Both the position numbers and the translations under genes were made by a program. 64,000 nt of DNA, taken from Photobacterium sp. SKA34. Lineage in GTDB: Bacteria; Pseudomonadota; Gammaproteobacteria; Enterobacterales; Vibrionaceae. The stretch is from NCBI RefSeq assembly GCF_000153325.1, contig NZ_CH724147.1, forward strand, positions 56,307 through 120,306, written 5' to 3'. The notes beneath the pieces are model-generated. The model saw nothing but the letters and a program-made list of their open reading frames with translations, had not been told where the DNA came from and did no database searches. Shown one piece after another: positions 18,173 through 26,333 of the stretch. How positions within the stretch are numbered: the stretch's first letter is position 1; every line of letters starts with the position of its first letter.

Positions 18173-18859
18173 ATGTCTAAAATTTCATTTCTCTTTTCTT
18201 TTCTTCTTCCTCTTATCCTTTCTGGATGTGTTGCAGGAAACCTTGCTGATAACACCGCATTACCGATCACTAAGGTGAATGTTGCTGAGCAAAAATCAGA
18301 TGGTACACATATCTATTGGTATTTATCCCGTCAGAATGCTCCAGAACGGCTAGGAGAGCGTGTTTATAGTATCAAGCAAGGTGATTACCAAAGTGATTAC
18401 CAATGGCAGTCAGGTAAGCTTAAGACGCTGTTGCAACAGGGGGATCGGTTAATCGATGGGCAGCAAGTTCCCTTTGAATTACAACTTCGCTTCGATAGTC
18501 AAGGTGCCGCAGTTTATCAACGCTATAAAGAAGATGGTCATATCTTACCGTTAACGATAAATGAAATAGCAGAGCTCAAACAGCACAGCGAATATTTAGT
18601 CCATCGAGTTGAACAATTAAAAAGTACAAACCAATATTTTGAACAAGGATATTGGCGGCAACATCAATTGATTTCTTGTCAAACTCAACAGCCGATGACG
18701 GTGAGTGATCCTACTGTATTATTTTCATTTTCCCCGACGGATTATTGGGCGGCAATTGGCAAGCAGAAAAAAGGTAAGTTAAGAATTAATAAGCTGTTAC
18801 CGGATGTGGTGAGTGAGGCTTGTCTACAAGCACCTAAATTGATTGATACTAAGCAATAA
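18173..18859 (+). CDS. yjaH: YjaH-like lipoprotein (DUF1481)
   Basis: A 228-aa predicted lipoprotein: MSKISFLFSFLLPLILSGC ends in an LSGC lipobox, so it should be lipid-anchored and exported. Its place directly after hupA matches E. coli yjaH (DUF1481); sequence similarity to that family is my recollection and moderate. Function unknown. The start at 18173 gives a clean signal peptide but has no visible Shine-Dalgarno, because the hupA terminator T-run precedes it. An in-frame ATG at 18146 lies inside the terminator loop and would add nine residues. Confidence 0.75.
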   Translation: MSKISFLFSFLLPLILSGCVAGNLADNTALPITKVNVAEQKSDGTHIYWYLSRQNAPERLGERVYSIKQGDYQSDYQWQSGKLKTLLQQGDRLIDGQQVPFELQLRFDSQGAAVYQRYKEDGHILPLTINEIAELKQHSEYLVHRVEQLKSTNQYFEQGYWRQHQLISCQTQQPMTVSDPTVLFSFSPTDYWAAIGKQKKGKLRINKLLPDVVSEACLQAPKLIDTKQ

Positions 18860-18881
18860 ATGCTTTTAAAAAAATACAATA

Positions 18882-18910
18882 AAAAACGCGCTGATTAAGC
18901 GCGTTTTTTT
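18882..18910. terminator. bidirectional terminator between yjaH and purD
   Basis: AAAACGCGCT, GATT loop, AAGCGCGTTTTTTT; convergent genes on both sides. Confidence 0.92.
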
Positions 18911-18933
18911 AACTCAGGAGGGAGGAATGAGTT

Positions 18934-20220
18934 TTATTGTTGCTCACGAGCAATAGCACGATAGCCTATATCGTCACGATGGAACATACCATCCCACGAA
19001 ATTTGTTTTGCCAACGCATAAGCGCGCTGTTGTGCTTCAAGGACGGTATCACCCATTGCCGTTGCACATAACACACGACCACCGTTAGTAACGATATTGC
19101 CGTTGTTATTTGCAGCACCTGCATGGAAGACTTTTTCACCAGCGATTTCTTGCTGTGGTAAACCTGAAATTACATCCCCCTTGTTGTAGCTTGCAGGATA
19201 GCCGCCAGCAGCTAAAACAACACCAATAGAAGCGCGAGGATCCCACTTAGATTCTACGGTATCGAGTTTTTCATCAATCGCTGCTAAACATAGCTCAACT
19301 AAATCTGACTGCATACGTAGCATGATAGGTTGGGTTTCTGGATCACCAAAACGACAGTTATATTCGATCACCTTCGGTGTGCCATCGCTCATGATCATTA
19401 AACCTGCATAAAGGAAACCTGTGTAAGGTGCACCTTCTGCGGCCATCCCTTCAACGGTTGGGTAGATCACTTCTTTCATCACGCGGTCATGGATATCTTG
19501 CGTAACAACAGGAGCAGGAGAATAAGCACCCATGCCACCCGTGTTAGGGCCAGTATCGCCATTGCCAACACGTTTATGATCTTGGCTAGTGGCCATAGGT
19601 AGGACGTTTTTACCATCGACCATTACGATGAAGCTGGCTTCTTCACCATCTAAGAACTCTTCGATAACCACACGATGACCGGCTTCACCAAACGCATTGC
19701 CAGCTAGCATGTCGCGTACGGCATCTTCGGCTTCTTGCTCTGTCATTGCAACAATTACGCCTTTACCTGCCGCTAAGCCATCCGCTTTTACTACAATCGG
19801 TGCGCCTTTTTGCTTTAGGTAAGCAAGAGCAGGTTCGATTTCAGTAAAGTTTTGATATTCGGCGGTTGGAATATTGTGGCGAGCAAGGAAGTCTTTAGTG
19901 AAAGCTTTAGAACCTTCAAGTTGTGCTGCGGCTTCTGTTGGACCAAAGATTGGCAGTTTAGCTGAGCGGAACGCATCAACCACACCAATAACCAGTGGTG
20001 CTTCTGGGCCGACAATGGTTAAACCAATTTGATTATTTTGCGCAAATTCGACTAATGCTGCGATGTCTTCAACACCAATCTCAACATTTTCCAGTTTTGG
20101 TTCAAGTGCTGTGCCTGCATTACCAGGAGCAATAAATACCGTTTCTACTTGTGGGTTTTGTGCAACCTTCCAGCCTAATGCGTGTTCACGGCCGCCGTTA
20201 CCAATGATCAGTACTTTCAT
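18934..20220 (-). CDS. purD: Phosphoribosylamine-glycine ligase (GARS)
   Basis: ATP-grasp ligase joining glycine to 5-phosphoribosylamine to give GAR, the second step of de novo purine synthesis. 428 aa, the usual bacterial monofunctional length. The N-terminus MKVLIIGNGGREHALGWK, the ATP-grasp core PIVVKADGLAAGKGV and the C-terminal EYNCRFGDPETQ are diagnostic. The ATG has AAGGAT upstream. It is co-directional with purH 106 nt upstream, as in the purHD operon of enterics, and separated from it by a hairpin. Confidence 0.97.
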   Translation of the reverse strand: MKVLIIGNGGREHALGWKVAQNPQVETVFIAPGNAGTALEPKLENVEIGVEDIAALVEFAQNNQIGLTIVGPEAPLVIGVVDAFRSAKLPIFGPTEAAAQLEGSKAFTKDFLARHNIPTAEYQNFTEIEPALAYLKQKGAPIVVKADGLAAGKGVIVAMTEQEAEDAVRDMLAGNAFGEAGHRVVIEEFLDGEEASFIVMVDGKNVLPMATSQDHKRVGNGDTGPNTGGMGAYSPAPVVTQDIHDRVMKEVIYPTVEGMAAEGAPYTGFLYAGLMIMSDGTPKVIEYNCRFGDPETQPIMLRMQSDLVELCLAAIDEKLDTVESKWDPRASIGVVLAAGGYPASYNKGDVISGLPQQEIAGEKVFHAGAANNNGNIVTNGGRVLCATAMGDTVLEAQQRAYALAKQISWDGMFHRDDIGYRAIAREQQ

Positions 20221-20257
20221 CGTTAATCCTTATTGCTTCGCGCTAAATACTTAAAAA

Positions 20258-20284
20258 TCTCTGCTCTTTTAAAAAGAGCAGAGA
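20258..20284 (-). other. purH-purD intergenic hairpin
   Basis: TCTCTGCTCTTT pairs with AAAGAGCAGAGA (12 bp, tiny loop). On the minus strand it is followed by TTTTTAAG, so it could act as a weak internal terminator or as a barrier that protects purH mRNA. Confidence 0.65.
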
Positions 20285-20326
20285 CTAAATCGCTACTGTT
20301 TATTCACTTAAGTGTGTGATGACAAC

Positions 20327-21919
20327 TTAGTGGCGGAAGTGGCGCATACCGGTAAATACCATCGCCATGCCATGCTCGTCAGCGGCAGCAATGACTTCAT
20401 CATCACGCATTGAACCACCCGGCTGGATAACACAAGTAATGCCTGCTTCTGCTGCTGCATCAATCCCATCACGGAACGGGAAGAATGCATCTGATGCCAT
20501 TACGCTACCCGCAACTTCTAGGTTTTCGTCAGCGGCTTTAATGCCTGCAATTTTGGCAGAATAAACGCGGCTCATTTGGCCTGCGCCGACACCGATGGTC
20601 ATATTGCCTTTTGCATACACAATCGCGTTTGATTTCACGTATTTCGCTACTTTCCAGCAAAATAGTGCGTCACGCAGTTCGTCTGTGGTAGGTTGACGTT
20701 GACTGACTACAGTTAAATCATCAACCGATACCATACCTTGGTCACGGTCTTGAACCAACAAACCACCATTAACACGTTTAACGTCAAAACCTGTGGTTTT
20801 GGTTGTCCATTCGCCACACTCAAGCAGACGTAAGTTTTTCTTGGTTGCAACAACGGCTGCTGCTTCTGCTGATACTTTTGGTGCGATAATAACTTCGACA
20901 AATTGACGTTCAACAATCGCTTGTGCGGTTGCAGCATCTAATTCACCGTTGAACGCAATAATGCCGCCAAATGCTGAGGTTGGGTCTGTTTTGTAAGCGC
21001 GATCGTAGGCTTCAAGTAAATTGTCACCGAGAGCTACGCCACATGGGTTAGCATGCTTTACAATCACACAAGCGGGTAAATCAAACTCTTTCACACACTC
21101 AAGTGCGGCATCAGTATCGGCGATATTATTGTATGATAGCGCCTTACCTTGAAGTTGCGTTGCTGTTGCGACAGAAGCTTCTTGTGGGTTTGCTTCAACA
21201 TAGAATGCTGCTGCTTGGTGGCTGTTTTCACCGTAGCGCATGTCTTGTTTTTTCTCGAACTGCTGATTGAAAGTGCGTGGAAACTTCGATTCCTCATCAC
21301 CTTCTTTGTTGTCGCCGTAAGATGGCACCATGGTACCGAAGTAGTTGGCGATCATACCGTCGTAAGCCGCAGTATGTTCAAAAGCCGAGATAGCTAAATC
21401 AAAACGTGTTGCATGAGTTAGTGAGCCATTGTTAGTGCTAATTTCTGTTAGTACGCGGTCGTAATCATGCGCATTAACGACAATCGCTACATCTTTATGG
21501 TTTTTCGCAGCAGAGCGTACCATTGTTGGTCCACCGATATCGATATTCTCAACCGCATCGGCTAGCGTACAACCGGCTTTGGCAACGGTTTCAGCAAAAG
21601 GGTAAAGGTTAACAACAACCATATCGATAGGGTTAATGCCGTGCTTTTCCATTACTTCGTCGTCAGTACCACGACGACCTAGTACGCCACCATGAACTTT
21701 TGGGTGAAGGGTTTTTACACGGCCATCCATCATTTCTGGGAAACCGGTGTAATCAGAAACTTCAGTAACTTGAATGTTTTTCTCGGCAAGTAAACGAGCG
21801 GTACCGCCAGTCGATAAGATTTCTACGCCGCGATTGGCAAGAGCCTGTGCGAATTCCACAATACCTGTTTTGTCTGATACGCTGATCAGTGCACGGCGAA
21901 TAGGACGAGCGTTTTCCAT
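20327..21919 (-). CDS. purH: Bifunctional AICAR formyltransferase / IMP cyclohydrolase
   Basis: Catalyses the last two steps of IMP synthesis. 530 aa (E. coli 529). The N-terminal cyclohydrolase domain shows RRALISVSDKTGIVEFAQ and STGGTARLL. The formyltransferase domain has the Lys-His pair in CVIVKHANPCGVA and the conserved SNAIVYAKGNMTIGVGAGQ. The protein ends in MRHFRH. Upstream are a strong hairpin in the leader and a near-consensus PurR operator about 190 nt from the start, so purine repression is expected. Confidence 0.97.
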   Translation of the reverse strand: MENARPIRRALISVSDKTGIVEFAQALANRGVEILSTGGTARLLAEKNIQVTEVSDYTGFPEMMDGRVKTLHPKVHGGVLGRRGTDDEVMEKHGINPIDMVVVNLYPFAETVAKAGCTLADAVENIDIGGPTMVRSAAKNHKDVAIVVNAHDYDRVLTEISTNNGSLTHATRFDLAISAFEHTAAYDGMIANYFGTMVPSYGDNKEGDEESKFPRTFNQQFEKKQDMRYGENSHQAAAFYVEANPQEASVATATQLQGKALSYNNIADTDAALECVKEFDLPACVIVKHANPCGVALGDNLLEAYDRAYKTDPTSAFGGIIAFNGELDAATAQAIVERQFVEVIIAPKVSAEAAAVVATKKNLRLLECGEWTTKTTGFDVKRVNGGLLVQDRDQGMVSVDDLTVVSQRQPTTDELRDALFCWKVAKYVKSNAIVYAKGNMTIGVGAGQMSRVYSAKIAGIKAADENLEVAGSVMASDAFFPFRDGIDAAAEAGITCVIQPGGSMRDDEVIAAADEHGMAMVFTGMRHFRH

Positions 21920-21953
21920 GGCTACTATCTCTTTTAATTACACGTTGAATAGA

Positions 21954-22003
21954 ATATTTCCCAAGGCCAAGCCCATTTGGTATGACTTGGTTTTGGGAAA
22001 TAT
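21954..22003 (-). promoter_or_regulatory. long hairpin in the purH upstream region
   Basis: ATATTTCCCAA...CCAAG (21954-21971) faces CTTGG...TTGGGAAATAT (21986-22003). Read as plus-strand RNA it is an 18-bp stem with two G-U pairs; read as purH mRNA it keeps 11 + 5 bp around two C-A mismatches. It ends about 35 nt before the purH start. No T-run follows. It could be a leader structure or a protein-binding inverted repeat. Confidence 0.6.
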
Positions 22004-22109
22004 CCTGATTTTCATCACATCAACAAAGCGTGGCTGATGACAATAGTGATATATCAATAATGTTCATTTGTGCGTAATGTGACCATTATTTTACATGAAT
22101 AGGAAGATT

Positions 22110-22125
22110 ACGCAAACGTTTGCTT
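22110..22125. promoter_or_regulatory. PurR operator
   Basis: ACGCAAACGTTTGCTT differs at one position from the PurR consensus ACGCAAACGTTTGCGT. It lies between divergent purH and zntR, 190 nt upstream of purH and 30 nt upstream of the zntR start. Confidence 0.85.
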
Positions 22126-22154
22126 TTGGGGTGTCTTTAGGAGAAATAAGCAAG

Positions 22155-22622
22155 ATGGCGATGTATTTGATTGGTCAATTAGCAAAGTTATGTCAGGTCA
22201 GTAGTGATACATTACGGTTTTACGAAAAAAATAATTTGCTCCAGCCTGCAGGCCGAAGCGACAGTGGCTATCGTTTATATAGTGATGATAATTTATCGCG
22301 AGTTAAATTTATCTTACGGGCCAAAGCCATTGGTTTAAGTTTGGAAGAAATTCGTGAACTATTAGATATTCGACTGGAAGCAAGTCAACATAGTTGTGCG
22401 GAAGTAAAAGCGATCACCCAAGCTAAGCTTGATGAAGTAGATATGAAGATAAAGGAACTCACGCGTATTCGACGAGCGTTAAAAAAGATCAATGATGCGT
22501 GTTGTGGCCATGTGGATGATGATGCGAGCCATTGCTCAATCCTTGAGGCCTTGAACGATAGCTGTGATACGCCAGATCCTATGGATGACACTAAGTCATG
22601 TTGTTCAAAGCACAAGAAATAG
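22155..22622 (+). CDS. zntR: MerR-family Zn(II)-responsive regulator ZntR
   Basis: A 155-aa MerR-type activator. The N-terminal winged helix contains YLIGQLAKLCQVSSDTLRFYEKNN. A dimerisation helix follows. The metal-binding end has CCGHVDDDASHCSILEAL, matching the ZntR pattern of a Cys-Cys pair followed by H/C ligands and CSILEAL. Two further Cys (SCCSKH) sit at the very C-terminus. It normally activates the zinc exporter ZntA, which is not in the window. I chose the ATG at 22155 (AGGAG 11 nt upstream); an upstream ATG would translate through the PurR operator. Confidence 0.85.
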   Translation: MAMYLIGQLAKLCQVSSDTLRFYEKNNLLQPAGRSDSGYRLYSDDNLSRVKFILRAKAIGLSLEEIRELLDIRLEASQHSCAEVKAITQAKLDEVDMKIKELTRIRRALKKINDACCGHVDDDASHCSILEALNDSCDTPDPMDDTKSCCSKHKK

Positions 22623-22632
22623 AGCGTGTAAA

Positions 22633-22836
22633 TTAATCGCTGGTGGCTTCTTTAGCGTTTTGGATCGCATCTTTTGTGGTATCACGGAAAAAGTGTCCCG
22701 TTGCTTTGGTTGCATCACGGGTCGCGTGACCAATTTCAGTGAAGCCATCTTTAATATTTTGTTTATCGCTACTGCTACAACCAACTAATGGTAACAAAAC
22801 GATCAGTAGTACCGTTAAAACATGCTTATTTAACAT
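22633..22836 (-). CDS. small predicted lipoprotein
   Basis: A 67-aa protein beginning MLNKHVLTVLLIVLLPLVGC: a hydrophobic signal with lipobox LVGC, leaving a mature chain of about 48 residues rich in charged helix-forming residues (EIGHATRDATKATGHFF). The ATG at 22836 has GAGGGA 8 nt upstream; longer upstream extensions lack a signal. Resembles small entericidin or YgdI-like lipoproteins only in size. Function unknown. It converges with zntR, with 10 nt between stop codons. Confidence 0.7.
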   Translation of the reverse strand: MLNKHVLTVLLIVLLPLVGCSSSDKQNIKDGFTEIGHATRDATKATGHFFRDTTKDAIQNAKEATSD

Positions 22837-23017
22837 CTGAGATCCCTCGATAAAATTTCGAAGACTAGTGTAGCGTTTTTTTATCATTAACCAAGTTAAA
22901 TTAATGTCATTAATATCGTGATTAGCGTCATTATATTTCATTAGGGTATTGTGAAATTTTGTGATAATTTTCAATCAATAGCGTATTGCTAATACGAATC
23001 AAAGATAAGGAAAATCG

Positions 23018-23299
23018 ATGTTAAAAGTAAATGAATATTTTGATAGCCAAGTAAAATCAATTGGCTTTGAATCTTCGGGCGACCATGTCAGTGTTGGCGT
23101 AATGGCACCTGGCGAATATACCTTTGGTACGGTAGCACCTGAACGTATGACTGTGGTTAAAGGTGCATTAACTGTAAAATTACCAGGCCATGTTGACTGG
23201 GAAACTTACAACGCAGGCGATAATTTTGAAGTTCCTGGTGACAGTTCATTTAATGTGAAAGTATTGGTTACTACTGCTTATCTTTGTGATTACTTATAA
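23018..23299 (+). CDS. ppnP: Pyrimidine/purine nucleoside phosphorylase (DUF1255)
   Basis: A 93-aa cupin-fold protein of the PpnP (YaiE) family, which phosphorolyses several nucleosides to bases and ribose-1-phosphate. MLKVNEYFDSQVKSIGFE, GVMAPGEYTFGT and the C-terminal FEVPGDSSFNVKV...YLCDYL are typical, and length equals the family norm. The ATG has AAGGAAAATCG upstream. Single-gene unit ending in a terminator. Confidence 0.93.
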   Translation: MLKVNEYFDSQVKSIGFESSGDHVSVGVMAPGEYTFGTVAPERMTVVKGALTVKLPGHVDWETYNAGDNFEVPGDSSFNVKVLVTTAYLCDYL

Positions 23300-23322
23300 T
23301 TTTAAATTATAGTGATTATCTT

Positions 23323-23349
23323 AAAGCTTCACTTCGGTGGAGCTTTTTT
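23323..23349 (+). terminator. terminator after ppnP
   Basis: AAAGCTTCAC, TTCG loop, GTGGAGCTTTTTT, 24 nt past the stop. Confidence 0.88.
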
Positions 23350-23370
23350 ATGTGTCGCTATTTGGTATCT

Positions 23371-24396
23371 CTATGCCGAGCCTCGCTCAATTAATTGTGG
23401 CGGTAAAATAAACTGTTGTGCCGTTTCATTATGAACCTTCATTTTTGCGAGTAATCGTTGTCCTGCAAGTTGTCCCATTTGTCGGGTAGGAGAGCTGATC
23501 ATGGTTAAACTAGGCTGAGTTAAAGCCGCTTCAGGGGTATCATCAAAGCCAATTAAGCCGATTTTTTGACCAATATACTTATCTTTTCCGACACTTTTTC
23601 CGACCCGTTGAATACCATATATCGCCCCTAATGCAATGGCTGGTCGGTGGCATAATAGCGCGGTAATTTTAGGATGCTGAGTCAGCAGTTGTTGAACATG
23701 AACAGCGGCTTGGCACTGGTTATTTTCCGCTTCAATTATCCATTCATTTTTAAACGGTAAGCCATATTGCATTAATGTCGTGCCATAGCCGCCAATACGC
23801 TCTGCACGGGTTAATGAGTCACTGCTTCCACCAATATACGCAATATGACGATGGCCTTGTTGGATCAAATGCTGAGTTGCAAGCATTGCGGCTTGATGAT
23901 TATCAGGCCCAATATAATCGACCTCACTATTCACTGCGGATCGGGCTAAGCAAACCGCAGGAATATTGGCTTTTTTTGCCATATCGAGTACTTGGTTTGT
24001 TGCTTCTCTTACAGGACTAAACGCAATACCTGCGACACCTTGTTGGATCATCGATTGGACACATTGGATTAACTTGTCTGCTTGATGGTTGGATTGGGCA
24101 AGAAACAACATATGGTCATGTTGTTCAAGCTCGTCGCTTAACCCTGCCGTGACTTCGGTATAAAAGGGGTCAGTAATATCCGCTAAGATCCAGCCGATCA
24201 AATTTGAGTGATTGGATCGTAAATTCGCTGCGGCGTTATTGCGAACATAGCCTAAGTCTTCAACTGCTTGATTGACCTTATCAATCGTTGCTTTTGATAT
24301 ACGGCCTTTATTGCCAAGTACCAAAGAGACAGTGGAAACGGAGACATTGGCATAGTTGGCAACATCGGTGATTTTTACTTTTTTTGATTTATCCAT
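23371..24396 (-). CDS. malI: LacI-family repressor MalI
   Basis: LacI/GalR-type repressor of the divergent malXY genes. The helix-turn-helix is at the N-terminus: VKITDVANYANVSVSTVSLV, then the hinge LGYVRNNAAANLRS. The rest is a periplasmic-binding-protein-like effector domain (AYIGGSSDSLTRAERIGGY). I start at ATG 24396 (341 aa), close to E. coli MalI; a TTG 33 nt upstream is unlikely. Several AAAACGTT palindromes in the intergenic region are its expected operators. The inducer is unknown. Confidence 0.88.
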   Translation of the reverse strand: MDKSKKVKITDVANYANVSVSTVSLVLGNKGRISKATIDKVNQAVEDLGYVRNNAAANLRSNHSNLIGWILADITDPFYTEVTAGLSDELEQHDHMLFLAQSNHQADKLIQCVQSMIQQGVAGIAFSPVREATNQVLDMAKKANIPAVCLARSAVNSEVDYIGPDNHQAAMLATQHLIQQGHRHIAYIGGSSDSLTRAERIGGYGTTLMQYGLPFKNEWIIEAENNQCQAAVHVQQLLTQHPKITALLCHRPAIALGAIYGIQRVGKSVGKDKYIGQKIGLIGFDDTPEAALTQPSLTMISSPTRQMGQLAGQRLLAKMKVHNETAQQFILPPQLIERGSA

Positions 24397-24430
24397 TAGA
24401 TAGTTAATTACCCTGTATTTATCTATCAAT

Positions 24431-24444
24431 ATAAAACGTTATAT
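24431..24444. promoter_or_regulatory. MalI-like operator half/near site at malI promoter
   Basis: ATAAAACGTTATAT, centred on AACGTT, 35 nt upstream of malI. It could provide autoregulation. Confidence 0.5.
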
Positions 24445-24530
24445 CTATGATCTGAATATTAACAGGATCACAGTTTTTAATATGTGTTCTGGCGCGAGAT
24501 ATGTTCCGTGATCTCGATGCCGATAAAAGT

Positions 24531-24548
24531 TGATAAAACGTTTTATCA
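24531..24548. promoter_or_regulatory. MalI operator 1 of malX
   Basis: TGATAAAACGTTTTATCA is a perfect 18-bp palindrome identical in its core to the known MalI operator GATAAAACGTTTTATC. Confidence 0.88.
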
Positions 24549-24617
24549 TTTATTTCGTAATTCAGCAAAAGCGTTGGCAGAAGTTTTGAGCTCATCTTCG
24601 TCGGCGTTTTTTTTCAA

Positions 24618-24645
24618 CAAAGTGATAAAACGTTTTACCACTTTG
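24618..24645. promoter_or_regulatory. MalI operator 2 of malX (28-bp palindrome)
   Basis: CAAAGTGATAAAACG followed by its complement to CACTTTG, one mismatch (A24625/C24638). It contains the MalI core and lies about 92 bp from operator 1, roughly nine helical turns, which would permit looping. A T-run follows it on the plus strand. Confidence 0.8.
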
Positions 24646-24679
24646 TTTTTGACGAAGATAAAACAGTGATTAGGTGACA

Positions 24680-24745
24680 ATGATGTCTAAATCTGCAAAT
24701 AAAACAACGCTATGAGAGTTTTTCCAAAGCTTAGGTAAAACGTTT
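24680..24745 (+). pseudogene. malX: 5' end of malX, separated by an in-frame TGA
   Basis: ATG at 24680 after AGGTGA opens MMSKSANKTTL, then TGA at 24713-24715, then EFFQSLGKTF directly into the malX frame. E. coli MalX reads VTLWEFFQQLGKTFMLPV, so the TGA replaces the conserved Trp12 (TGG to TGA). As written, translation from the natural start makes only 11 residues. A sequencing error cannot be excluded. Confidence 0.75.
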
Positions 24746-24747
24746 AT
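24733..24747. promoter_or_regulatory. additional AAAACGTT element inside the malX 5' coding region
   Basis: GGTAAAACGTTTATG overlaps the ATG at 24746 and resembles the MalI core on its left half. The bases also encode the conserved GKTFM, so similarity may be coincidental. Confidence 0.3.
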
Positions 24748-26263
24748 GTTGCCAGTGGCGCTTTTGGCGTTTTCCGGTATTTTACTGGGTGTTGGTAGCT
24801 CGTTATCAAGTGCTGCAGTAAAAGAAAGTATGCCTTTTCTTGATAATACCGTACTGCAATTGCTGTTCATGTGGATGACCAAAATTGGTTTAGTTGCATT
24901 TATCTATCTACCTATCATGTTCGCGGTAGCGATCCCATTAGGCCTTGCTCGTGAAGAAAAAGGCGTCGCCGCGTTTGCAGGTTTTGTTGGTTACGCAGCA
25001 CTTAACTTATCGATTAACTTCTACCTAACAGTGGCTGACGTATTAGGCAATGCGACAGAAGAAAAAGCTTACGGTGTAAAGTCTATTTTAGGCATAGAGT
25101 CGATTGATACCGGTATTTTAGGTGCAGTGATCGTCGGTATTATTGTGGCGAAACTGCATGCACGTTTCTATACATACAAGATGCCAGATGCATTAGCTTT
25201 CTTTGGTGGTGCGCGTTTTGTTCCGATCATCTCAACTTTAACGCTAGGTGTGGTTGGCCTATTAGTACCGCTAGTATGGCCTTACTTTGCTATGGGTATT
25301 AATGGTATTGGTAGCTTAATCTCTCAATCTGGTCCATTTGGTCCATTCCTTTTCGGTGCAGGTGAGCGTTTGTTATTGCCATTCGGCTTACACCACATTC
25401 TTGTTGCACTGGTGCGCTTTACGGAAGCTGGCGGTACGATGGATGTGTGTGGTAATACGGTAAGTGGCGCATTAAATATATTCTATGCAGAGCTTTCTTG
25501 CCCAACAACTAACGGTTTTTCTAACTCTGCTACATCATTCTTATCGCAAGGTAAAATGCCGGCTTTCCTTGGTGGATTACCAGGCGCTGCTCTTGCGATG
25601 TACCACTGTGCTCGCGTTGAAAATCGCAGCAAGGTAAAAGCGTTATTGTTATCAGGTGTGGTTGCGTGTGTGATTGGTGGTATCACAGAGCCACTAGAGT
25701 TCTTATTTCTGTTCGTTGCACCAGCACTGTACTTTGTTCACGCTATTTTAACGGGTATTGGCTTTATGGCGATGCACCTATTAGGCGTAACGATTGGTAA
25801 TACTGATGGCAACATTATCGACTTTTTGATTTTCGGTGTACTTCAAGGTACGGCAACGAAATGGTACTTAGTACCTCTTGTTGCTGCAGTATGGTTTGTG
25901 ATGTATTACAGCGTATTCCGCTTTGTGATCACGCGCTTTAATTTAAAAACCCCAGGCCGTGAAGTGGCTGATGTAAAAGATGAGTTAGCCTTTGCGGAAA
26001 CGGGTGATAAAACGACGGGTTACAAAGGCGATATTATCTTAGAAGCCCTAGGCGGTGCTGCAAACATTACGTCACTTGATAACTGTATTACTCGTTTACG
26101 TTTATCGGTTAACGATATGAGTTTAGTTAATGACGCCGTGCTCAAAGCCAACGGTGCTTTGGGTGTTGTTAAGCTTGACGATCATAACTTACAAGTCGTG
26201 ATTGGGCCTCAGGTGCATATGGTAAAAAATGAAATGCAGGGCTTAATGCCAACGACGGCATAA
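24746..26263 (+). CDS. malX: PTS maltose/glucose-type IICB component MalX (N-terminus lost)
   Basis: Phosphotransferase permease that transports and phosphorylates a glucose/maltose-type sugar. The IIC domain (about 1-380) has roughly ten hydrophobic segments and the sugar-site region LPFGLHHILVALVRFTEAGG and GGITEPLEFLF. The C-terminal IIB domain carries the phosphorylated Cys in LDNCITRLRL. The frame starts at ATG 24746 (505 aa); the natural start 66 nt upstream is cut off by a TGA. A TTAGGT 10 nt upstream could support reinitiation. The missing 22 residues are cytosolic, so the product might still insert. Repressed by MalI. Confidence 0.8.
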   Translation: MLPVALLAFSGILLGVGSSLSSAAVKESMPFLDNTVLQLLFMWMTKIGLVAFIYLPIMFAVAIPLGLAREEKGVAAFAGFVGYAALNLSINFYLTVADVLGNATEEKAYGVKSILGIESIDTGILGAVIVGIIVAKLHARFYTYKMPDALAFFGGARFVPIISTLTLGVVGLLVPLVWPYFAMGINGIGSLISQSGPFGPFLFGAGERLLLPFGLHHILVALVRFTEAGGTMDVCGNTVSGALNIFYAELSCPTTNGFSNSATSFLSQGKMPAFLGGLPGAALAMYHCARVENRSKVKALLLSGVVACVIGGITEPLEFLFLFVAPALYFVHAILTGIGFMAMHLLGVTIGNTDGNIIDFLIFGVLQGTATKWYLVPLVAAVWFVMYYSVFRFVITRFNLKTPGREVADVKDELAFAETGDKTTGYKGDIILEALGGAANITSLDNCITRLRLSVNDMSLVNDAVLKANGALGVVKLDDHNLQVVIGPQVHMVKNEMQGLMPTTA

Positions 26264-26268
26264 TATGA

Positions 26269-26295
26269 TTGCGGAGCCTAGTGCTCCGATTTTTT
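26269..26295 (+). terminator. malX-malY intergenic terminator/attenuator
   Basis: CGGAGC, CTAGT loop, GCTCCG, then ATTTTTT. It sits between two co-directional genes and probably reduces malY expression relative to malX. Confidence 0.75.
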
Positions 26296-26333
26296 GTTTT
26301 GGATAACTGTTTCGCTTGTTGCAAGAGGTTGAT

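Noticed and set aside
24713..24715. Selenocysteine or a genetic code change for the malX and rimK TGA codons.
   Set aside because: The expected residues are Trp and Gly, different from each other and not Cys; TGA also ends rimK normally; no bSECIS-like stem was evident after either codon.
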